From positions 6,200,064 to 6,264,063 of the forward strand of contig OW051468.1 of the NCBI GenBank assembly GCA_932521025.1: 64,000 nt of DNA, given 5' to 3'. This DNA is from Oscheius onirici (taxonomy: Eukaryota; Nematoda; Chromadorea; Rhabditida; Rhabditidae). A program made the translations under genes and the position numbers. Below are positions 56,504-64,000 of the stretch, piece after piece (position 1 is the stretch's first letter; every line of letters begins with the position of its first letter). A model generated the notes under the pieces. It ran no database searches. It was not told where the DNA came from and saw only the letters and a list, made by a program, of their open reading frames with translations.

Positions 56504-58273
56504 TTACAAAAACTGAAGTAGAATGAGTATCAAAGAGGGAAGAAGAGGTAGGAGACGAGAACTGTATTTAGATGGAAGACAATCGTGGAAAGAGATATCC
56601 GATAGGTTTTGTATCGGGACAAGCTCTGTTCTACCCTGGATGTAATGGTAGTGGAGAGGAAAGACACGTTTGAAGTCGGACTGAGCCATTCGAGACATTT
56701 CCAAGAGCTGTTCGTCGCCGGTCATTACCAGATCAAAGACACATGTGTCAAAGAAAGAGTCCATAGTCCCGGCGGCTCTGCATTTCTCTGAAAAATGGAC
56801 TGTTATTTAAAGTTCAGAATATATACCGGCAGCTAAAGAGGATGACATTCTGACTTTTTGCTGGTAGCACTTTGAGAAGGTCTTCGGAACAGTCAGAGCT
56901 TTGTCGATTGAAACGACAGTCTTGGCTCGGCAGCCGTCCCAACAGAGTTGATCCTGAAGAGATGAGGCTGCTCCCAGTACAAATTCTGGTCCACGCACAG
57001 CTACACTCAAATAGTCACCAAACTTTCTGATATGTATCGATGAGTCGACGTATCGGAGATTCAACTCGACATAGCCTTCGTCGTGTTTTATGACCTATAA
57101 AGTTTATGGAGAGTCCTTTAAACTCCCAACCTCTATGGATTTCCTGTTGTTATTGACATTCACATGACTGGTTCCATCTTCAAAACTTGTGGGCAGGCTG
57201 TCGGATGAGGCCATGTAGGTCAGAGATTGTGTACAATTATGCTTTCTGATTAGGACGGAAACCTGAAAAAGAGATGCGTGGGATGGCAAACCGACTCTTT
57301 GTTCAAAGAAGTGATTCTCTTAAAAGATCATCAGACACCTTGGCGCCGCCTCGGGTTATCCCGACCTGTTCCTCACCTTATCTACGTATGTCGTGAAGCT
57401 TGAAATGTTGTTGCGACGTGTGCTGATCTGCACCAGAAAGTACCTAGAAGAGTTGTACTCTTCTTAATAGAAAGGATCCTACCGATTGTCCAGAAGAGGC
57501 CTGGCTCCCTGATCAGAGCAGGTCTGGAATGTGCCGTCGAAACGTCGTACGTGGGGATCACCAAAGAGAGAACAGTATCGGACAGATCTCTGACCAGCAG
57601 ACGGCACAAAATGACATCTGAATAAGATGTTATTTGGTCACTTTTCTCCAGTTGCCTGTTCTCGTGATGGTGTTTCCGCTGCTCTACGTGTTCACAACGG
57701 TACTCTCTGAATTGCCTCTTCATCAGGAATTGAATCGAATGATATCCGAGATTTCCGTGGCAGAAACGAAGAGAATCCGATAGGCACTGGATATAGGTGT
57801 GCAGAACCTGAATATAGTAAAATTGGGACTGCAGCGTCTAACTCTCTTGTCTATGATCAGCTTCTTCGGAACGAATAGTTGTCCTCCTTTTGAGTTTAGC
57901 CTGTTTTGGTAGTTATCCCTTTACTTGTCATATTTAATTTAACTCTAACTTCTGCTAGACTTGTCAATAGTTTATCTTTTTAAAATGGACAATTTTCAAA
58001 AGGTTATTGGGAGAAAAATCTTGACATGTCTGCATGTCTTTGTGACCACAAATGGGCTCAACTTTGACATCTCTTGGATTCGAATGCTTCCATTTTCATC
58101 AAATACCAAGTTTCAAAACATCCTACCTGACAGTATCTTTCGCTCCGTCCTTCCACTAGGAATTCGTACTCTTTGGTGCGAGAGAACCATTGTGTGCAGT
58201 CCTCGACTCGACAATGACTGGCATCCGATCCACAGAGACTAAGAAGGAAGGCAGTCAGAAGTGGCAGCAGCAT
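56504..58273 (-). CDS. Repulsive guidance molecule / DRAG-1-like GPI-anchored protein
   Basis: RGM proteins are GPI-anchored BMP co-receptors and neogenin ligands. The start [20 protein letters not shown] is a signal peptide. Cysteine-rich segments follow ([30 protein letters not shown], compare CRGDLAYHS). The von Willebrand D-like part has [20 protein letters not shown], containing the GDPH autocleavage site. Then [40 protein letters not shown] and [15 protein letters not shown] match the family core. [20 protein letters not shown] is the conserved C-terminal CVFDL..TGD motif. The end [19 protein letters not shown] is a GPI-attachment signal. About 400 residues, eight exons. The convergent long gene ends 200 bp away. 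RGM exists in C. elegans but not in Drosophila, which supports a nematode source. Confidence 0.88.
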
Positions 58274-60155
58274 CAACTTGGCATCCTTCTGAGAGGATGC
58301 GCTGCTGCAAACATTCGTCTGATCTCTCGTGTTTGAAAAGGGATAAGAGAAAGCCCGCCAGTCGGTCTGGCGAGAATGAAAGAAGCCTGTGGCGTCTTGA
58401 TTAACGTCTTTTGAAATTCACGCGCAAAGAGTGTGAAACAGACATCTGGAACACCCGGAAGCCATTAGCATAAAAACGTAAATACGTAAATCACAACTAG
58501 ACAGACGGTGAGAGAGGGTGGTAACAGGTAGCAAAACGAAGACTGTCTTAATTGGCGGCGACGTGTGCAGTCAACTGGAAGGCGGCACGCGAGATTTTAC
58601 AGTAAGTAGTCAATGAACACCTGGTCACTAATTGCCAGAATTTGGTCTCTTTGAGGTAGGGGTAAAAAGCGAGACTTTACGAGCAGTCAGCTGTCACTTG
58701 ATAGCGAGCCATAAACTGCATTCCTTACAAGGACTCGAATACGTACACTTTTAAGTCTTAGAAAAGTACAAGCAGAGTTTCACAGTTAGGCAGCCATTTG
58801 TTGTTTGCTTCTTCGGAGCACAGATCGTCAAATCTTTTGTGGTAGATCTCATTCTGCTTGGATGGAAAAGTCTCTAATCCGCTGAACAAAAAGCTCCTCG
58901 GTATCCCTCCAAGTCCTCAAAGGGAAGTGCGCGACAGTGTCCCATTTCCAGACAGTTTAGTGCCTATTGACACCTGTCGCATCTTCACAATCGGCTCCCT
59001 TTTGACAGTCGGGTCGGCAAATGAGCCGCCTCCAAGAAGATGAAGAATAGGGGCCAATTTATTGCTTCCTCCTCATTTATTTCGGAGACTCCCTTTGAGG
59101 ACTCTCTCTCTACCGTACTGCATCGCGGCAATAAATCGCTGGTTCTCGCAAGACTCTCGTCCCGAAGAAAAAAGGGCTACTTGTAGATAACATCTCCGAC
59201 ACGAAACAGACGTGTCACCACGATTATCCAGGATTCTAAATAGCCGAAGGAATTTGTCATCTCGAACGCGCGACTCGCGAACTACGGTGCATGACGGATG
59301 GGCGCGAAATACGGGCACGTCAGCGGGACATCTCGATGTATCAGCCGGCTGATAGGAGCGGATTCGAACATGATGGATTGACTGCAAATAGAGTCCGCGC
59401 TTGAACTGCCAAAGGAGCGCGAACAGGTGCCCTACTGTTCCTTTTCGAGGGGTTAGACAGTAAGTTTTACTATTTAAAGAAGGTTTTGAGAGAAGAACAG
59501 AGAAAAATATGTCACTACCTCCTACCGAGTATACTAACTCGACCAGCAAAAGTTTTTTTTTGAACAGTCTTCTGAAATGTGAATGTTTAAAGGATAATGA
59601 CACTATTTTTGCTACCAACCTTATGTGTTAGTCGGCCTTCACTTTCAGTATATTAGGTGAGAAACTGTTTTTGGAAAGTTTTGGAATATCTTTGGAAACG
59701 GCTTTGAATGAAAGCAAGACAATGATGGCTTTGGAACTAGTGCTGGGACAAAACTAGCCTGACTATCAGACCCCGTGGGCGTGAGAAGAGTATCTTTAGG
59801 CTTTGCTGTTTTGTTCCCAAATAATCTGGTCGGATTTGTGTTGTGCGATACCAGTTTCAAGGGCAATTATGGTCGCTCACAGTACGGTACCGGTTGTTTG
59901 TTACAGAGCGCCTTCTCGCCTATCTGGACCTTCCGAAAGGGCAGAAATATGTGAAATTAGGAATAAAAAATAGGTGATAAGTGAGCGCAATCGATCTGCG
60001 ACTGGCACAACGGTCGGGCTGCTGATAAGCAAGTCTGTTTGAACAGGCGAGGGACACACACGTAACGAGGAGCCTCCTCACTGTCTCCGGGAAGAGTAAT
60101 TAGCTCTTTTAGTAGTCAATTTACGAAATATGTTCGTTTTCAAAAGCAGCAAAAG
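58274..60155. other. Non-coding region between RGM and the 60-kb gene pair
   Basis: Motif relatives lie at 58491 (CACAACTAGACAGAC), 58780 (CACAGTTAGGCAGCC) and 59451 (GGTTAGACAG). Open frames at 58858-59043 (+), 59073-59618 (-) and 59645-59866 (-) have no ATG in context, splice logic or family features. Nothing else is supported. Confidence 0.45.
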
Positions 60156-60558
60156 TTACAAATCATACGACTCTCTGTAAAACTCTTCGTTCACTTTGTC
60201 ACGAGTCTTCCCAAAAGCTAGGAGTTCTTTTTGGGTTCTCTCGCATTCCCGAGATATGAAAGACTCGTTCAAAAAAACCAAGAGGACAAAATCAGTTGAG
60301 CTGCCTTTTTCTTCTGCACACTCTAAAACTATTCGGTTTGTTTGAAACTCTTGCCCAGGAATGCGAAAAAAAACACTCTTATCACTGTAGGCTATGATAA
60401 TTTTGGCCCTGCTATCAGTCGTGCGAGATAGGAAGCCCAGACCTTCCGACTAAACAAAATCGAGAAAGAAAAAAAGGGGAAAGCTGCGCGCTTCGAAGAC
60501 ATCGAAGATCGGATTTAACAGAAGAAACCGAAAGGTTTTGAAAATACGCCAAGGTCAT
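60156..60558 (-). CDS. Unrecognised 107-residue protein behind the transporter gene
   Basis: Two exons join exactly in phase: 60558-60529 (MTLAYFQNLS, donor TCG|GTTTCTT) and 60449-60156 (acceptor TTTTGTTTAG, then SEGLGFLSRTTDSRAKIIIA, VFFRIPGQEF, IVLECAEEKGSSTDFVLLVF and RDKVNEEFYRESYDL before TAA). The second exon is a 97-codon open frame with no in-frame methionine, so simple ATG-based searches miss it. It has alternating beta-like hydrophobic stretches and a charged helical end, without signal peptide or membrane span; the charged FYRESYDL tail suggests a soluble partner protein. The ATG lies 109 bp past the transporter stop on the same strand, which suggests a downstream operon cistron; CATACGGTAG two bases before the ATG could be the trans-splice acceptor. 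I do not recognise the family. Confidence 0.55.
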
Positions 60559-60663
60559 ATCTACCGTATGATGGGGGTGGTATGAATGTGGCTAGTCGAC
60601 AACGAGGCGCCAGTGGAAATGGGTGGAGACAAGGACACCTGGTTGAATAAAGGAGGCTAGAGC

Positions 60664-60669
60664 TTTATT
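60664..60669 (-). terminator. Poly(A) signal overlapping the transporter stop codon
   Basis: The minus strand reads GTATAATAAAGCT: the TAA stop (60668-60670) overlaps AATAAA. It would end the upstream message in the 109-bp intercistronic gap. Confidence 0.4.
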
Positions 60670-62514
60670 ATACCCGTGTTGTGGTCATTTCCACAGGGTC
60701 GACCCGATCAGATTTTAATTTCTTGTGGTTTTCTCTGGTGATTTCTGTGAAGGCGGCTGGCTTGTCGGTGGCGAAGAAGACGAAGATAAAGTTCGCCTGC
60801 AATGGCTCGATAAAGTTTGAAGCTAACTGTCTAGTCTGTATCCTTTTATACACAAGAACCACAACCGAGGTGGCTGTCTACCTGTGGCTCAGACACTATA
60901 TCTGGTTTGAAACCAGTAAAACAAACCACAAAAAGTGCTATTCCATTACTGATGTAGACCCATTTCCATTCGTCAAAGTTCTCGTTGTTGTGGACGAAAA
61001 GTTGTACCAGACCAGGAGCCACAAACAGCGCTGCACATTTCATGAACTGCACAGTCGCAAGAACAAAATGAGCATATTGTCTGAAATGACTTTCCTATTT
61101 TTCATATTGAAAAGATTCACCTTGATACCAAGCTGGCACATTTATAGAAGCCTCCTGGGGTCATACTGAAAAAATGTTTTTCGAGTTCTCTTCGAAGCCT
61201 ACCTGACCATGGCGTTGACCATGCAAAAACAGACGATTGCTAGAGCTCTATGAGTAGGAGGAATCAGACCAATTAGAAGGTAGAAAAGGCCCGAGACTCC
61301 GACGGAGAATGTGTTGTAGATTCTGATCTTCCAGGTTTCGTTGACACAACTGGAAACTATGTAAGGGAAACATGAGAATATACTTACTTGAGCTTGTCGC
61401 TAAGAATTCCCATAACAACTTTGATGGGAACGAGAGAGATCGAAGTGAGAGATGAGAGGTAACCTAAAGAAAGTATCTTGTGATCTTGGTCAAAAATTTA
61501 AGAAATCACAAAGAACAGAATCTTACCCGTCGTGACTGTATCGTATCCGAGAACATGGAAGAAGTATTGTGGAGCATACTGTAGCAAAAGCAGGATAGCA
61601 CCAATCTCCACGAAGGCGTTGAGCAGAACCACGATGATTATGGGGTTTTTGAGAATTTGCTGGGGATTTGGTTGGAACTATAATAAAAAGGTACTTACAA
61701 TATATGGTACAAAACTGTCGTAGTGGATGTGAGCCTGTGTCTTGTTCTTGTGAATCTTCGAAACCTCCTTTTCGTGGACGAACATATGATCATTGGGATC
61801 GTCGCGATAGAGCCATAGCCAGAGGCAGAAGACCACCGCTCCGAATCCGGCATGAACGTAGTAGGAACCTCTCCAGGTTAAGGATGAGACACATAGCTAG
61901 AAGGAAGAAAAGTTAAGGAATGTTCGAGGCTAACCTGTCCAGTTATTGGATTGGAGATGGCTGTGGCGATAGAATTGAAGGTTGTCAAGACAGCCAAAAA
62001 GAGTCCGTACTCGCTGAGAGGAGCCCAACGGACGCACATCTGCCCGATCGCGACAAAGTCTGCCGCATAGGCAATGCCCTAAAAATGTCTATAGAACTGT
62101 CTGGAGCAATACCTGGATGAAACGAAGAGCTAGCAATGGGTAGAATCCGACATGTGCTATTGTTGGTAAAAGAGCTGTGGCTATAGCCGACGTCATTCCA
62201 CAGAAGAAGAACGGCCATCGGGCTCCCCATTTGATGTAGAGCCAACTCATGATGGGACAGCCTACAGCAGTTCCGACAGCTACCGCCATCAAAATGGCAC
62301 TCTTGGCCGACTGGGAGTAGTCGTATCGTCCTATCAGAGTCTAAAGGAAGTATTTTCTGAACCACAAGAAACACACCCCGTTCTCCGAGACCTGTGCATC
62401 TGTCATGTCACTAGCCATGCAGATAAAGGTGAAAGTGACGACATTCTCATTGGCAAAGATTGAAGCCAGACAGATGAAGCATAGTACGAGAAGAACGTAG
62501 CGGAAATAGTTCAT
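60668..62514 (-). CDS. Major facilitator transporter, SLC17-like
   Basis: About 440 residues with some 12 membrane spans. It begins MNYFRYVLLVLCFICLASIF, the NxxRYxLLxL start typical of nematode SLC17-type (sialin/vesicular glutamate/phosphate) carriers. Further signs: SAILMAVAVGTAVGCPIMSW (TM2), WGARWPFFFCG in the loop and next span, ALRFIQGIAYAADFVAIGQM, then RWAPLSEYGLFLAVLTTFNS. A central loop carries WLYRDDPNDHMFVHEKEVSK, with the E-K segment common before TM7. LLQYAPQYFFHVLGYDTVTTG and SLTSISLVPIKVVMGILSDKL follow. The last exon ends FATDKPAAFTEITRENHKK. The substrate cannot be told from sequence. The ATG lies one base behind TTTCTTCAG. It is first of a probable two-gene unit with the 107-residue gene, and divergent from the gene at the right edge. 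Confidence 0.82.
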
Positions 62515-63264
62515 TCTGAAGAAAGAAGCTTGTTTGAGTTTTAGATTGAGCGGCATGTTTAACCCGAGAGCGAGAGCAACAAGATGATACTGTTGGAGAC
62601 ACAAGAGACTGAAGGAGACTATTGGAAACAATTGCATGAAAAAGAGTTATTTCATACAAAAGAAAGTCTCAATTCGGCGGAAAGTGAGCAACCGAATCGA
62701 ATCACTCCACGTTCTCATTCGACAACTTGAGAAAATATTTTTACAAGTGGTCAAAACATGGGAGTTAGGGAGTGCTTAGTTTCTAATGGGGACTTCTACC
62801 CGATTGGAACCGGTGCGCTCTCAATTACAACAAACGCGTAATGATCGAAGGTTAACATGACGGAACAATAATCTGTTTCCGTGTTTTCCTCACGACTATA
62901 TTTAATCGCGGGTCAAAATAGGGAAGAGGAAGGTCAGACGACAGGGTCGATGCCCGAGAGAACCTGTCTCCCGGGTATCAAAGGACAATTCTTTCTTCCC
63001 AGTTCAGTGGGTAAGTCAAGCGAACAGATATAACAGGCAGGCCAGATCGCCAAATCGATTTGTGGTCAATTTGCGGGACAAACTTTTATGGATATCTAAC
63101 GGACCTGATCGTGCCCCTTGCATTTCGCAATGATTTTATGGGAATGAACAAGAGAAGGAAACGTTTGAGAAAGAACTGACAGACTGACTGAAACCTCTTT
63201 TGAAAGAATAGTGGAACTAGGCGGCATTGTTGAGGTAAAAGAGGCTTAACCAGAAGAGATTTGC
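62515..63264. other. Divergent intergenic region
   Basis: No gene or repeat recognised; it probably carries promoters for the transporter and for the right-edge gene. Confidence 0.45.
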
Positions 63265-64000
63265 ATGACATTTGTTATTCTGTCAAAAGTCGATTTTATA
63301 ACGGAAAGACATCTCATAAAAAAAGAGGGAGACGCTGTCAACAGAATTTGTTTGACAACCGATCTGGACATCAAAGAACGTCTCCTTTTCATCTTTTTGA
63401 TCTTGAAACTATTCAAAAGCCGCAGCAGTCTTTGACTATGGAAAGGGAAGTCGAAAGGTCAACAGATCGCGCTATTGCTCTTTCTGTTTTTTTTTTCATG
63501 AAAATTTACAGTGGGCTCAAGATGAAACGCTTGATGAGTTCAGGGCAAAACGTAAACATCCAACTCTGGAAAGGGCTGAGCAAACACGAGAGAGAAGAGA
63601 CTTGATTCTAGCTAATTTGGTTTTTCCGGATTGCGATGACATGTCTGGACAGGCTGAAAATTACTTATTTGAACCAGAGTCTTCTTCTACCGTCGACATG
63701 GAAGGTTTGTTTCTTTTTACACTCCGCCAAAAAAAAGAAATCTAGGTTTCCGTCGCAAGCTGACCTTCAAAATGAAAAATAACAGTACCGAAGTTGAAAA
63801 GACCGAGATGACGACGGAATTCGTGCGCCAGCGACAGACCTACAACGAGTACAACACGGTCATGATCAAACTGGTCCAGACTCTCGAGAGCATCATTCAG
63901 CCGGATCGAGAAGTCGTCCTGGAGGCCAAAGGAGGCGACGACATCGTCTATCCGGAAGACAAAAGTCCCTTGGAGGAGGTCAGCATCCGTCTTCACAGCT
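63265..64000 (+). CDS. Possible BAR-domain protein, 5' part (runs off right edge)
   Basis: Three introns can be placed in phase. From an ATG at 63265 (MTFVILSKVDFITERHL) the frame passes AAVFDYGKGSRKWAQDETLD and RAEQTRERRDLILANLVFPD to MSGQAENYLFEPESSSTVDM, then after a 41-nt intron FRRKLTFKMKNNSTEVEKTE, MTTEFVRQRQTYNEYN and LVQTLESIIQPDREV, ending at the window edge in VSIRLHS. The EKTE motif followed by long helices and ..LxxxxxxIQPD resembles the first helices of BAR domains (endophilin/RICH-type membrane-bending proteins); this is a tentative assignment. The true start could instead be the ATG at 63641, where the 41.7-kb duplicate also begins. Confidence 0.45.

Noticed and set aside
58858..59043. 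61-codon plus-strand open frame
   Set aside because: It begins at TTG rather than ATG, and no donor or upstream exon fits; a chance frame is more likely.
59073..59618. 181-codon minus-strand open frame
   Set aside because: Composition is mixed without hydrophobic periodicity or family motifs; flanks show no gene signals.
1..64000. Bacterial or viral origin, ribosome binding sites, operators, CRISPR, integrated virus
   Set aside because: Spliceosomal introns occur throughout, all recognisable genes are metazoan, and no viral gene was seen.

Overview
The window is animal nuclear DNA, most likely from a nematode outside the well-studied model species; the species is not identified. Genes are compact and multi-exonic, introns are mostly 40-100 bp and end in a strong TTTCAG, and many first ATGs sit directly behind a pyrimidine-rich AG, as at trans-splice sites. 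Same-strand genes are separated by about 110-180 bp, as in nematode operons. The gene set fits: securin with a destruction box, mitochondrial EF-Tu, an OSM-9/OCR-type TRPV channel, an FMRFamide-receptor-like GPCR, tensin, RGM/DRAG-1, SLC17-like transporter, COG5 and a SETD2/MET-1-like methyltransferase. Two related F-box-like genes add to this.

Layout. 1-4186 (-): 5' part of a SETD2/MET-1-like gene running off the left edge. 5643-11602 (-): probable three-gene operon, tufm then cog5 then a TFIIIC subunit-6-like gene. 12107-12971 (+): securin. 13101-16831 (-): TRPV channel. 18529-20378 (+): unrecognised Ser/Pro-rich protein. 20486-20562 (-): degenerate tRNA-like sequence. 23117-33349 (+): tensin (PTP-like, C2, disordered middle, SH2, PTB). 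33998-35407 (+): GPCR. 35617-41514: a shortened F-box-like gene, a repeat-rich island with a decayed pseudogene and nested mobile elements, then the longer F-box-like paralog. 41679-41994 (-): broken copy of an exon pair from the right-edge gene. 44936-56304 (+): very long low-complexity basic/serine-rich gene, not recognised. 56504-58273 (-): RGM. 60156-62514 (-): SLC17-like transporter followed after 109 bp by an unrecognised 107-residue gene. 63265 to the right edge (+): start of a possible BAR-domain gene.

Besides genes the window holds several apparently uncharacterised repeats: a family with a short conserved reading frame (at least six copies or fragments), a second family in two copies, a 218-bp fold-back element at a TA site whose empty site is preserved in another copy, a tRNA-derived SINE, and a recurring CACAGTTAGACAGC-like motif in 5' non-coding DNA. 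The genes do not form one pathway; grouped functions are only plausible within the two candidate operons (mitochondrial translation, Golgi tethering and Pol III transcription in one; transport plus an unknown protein in the other). Exon joins were made by eye, so boundaries of multi-exon genes are approximate and spans include introns.
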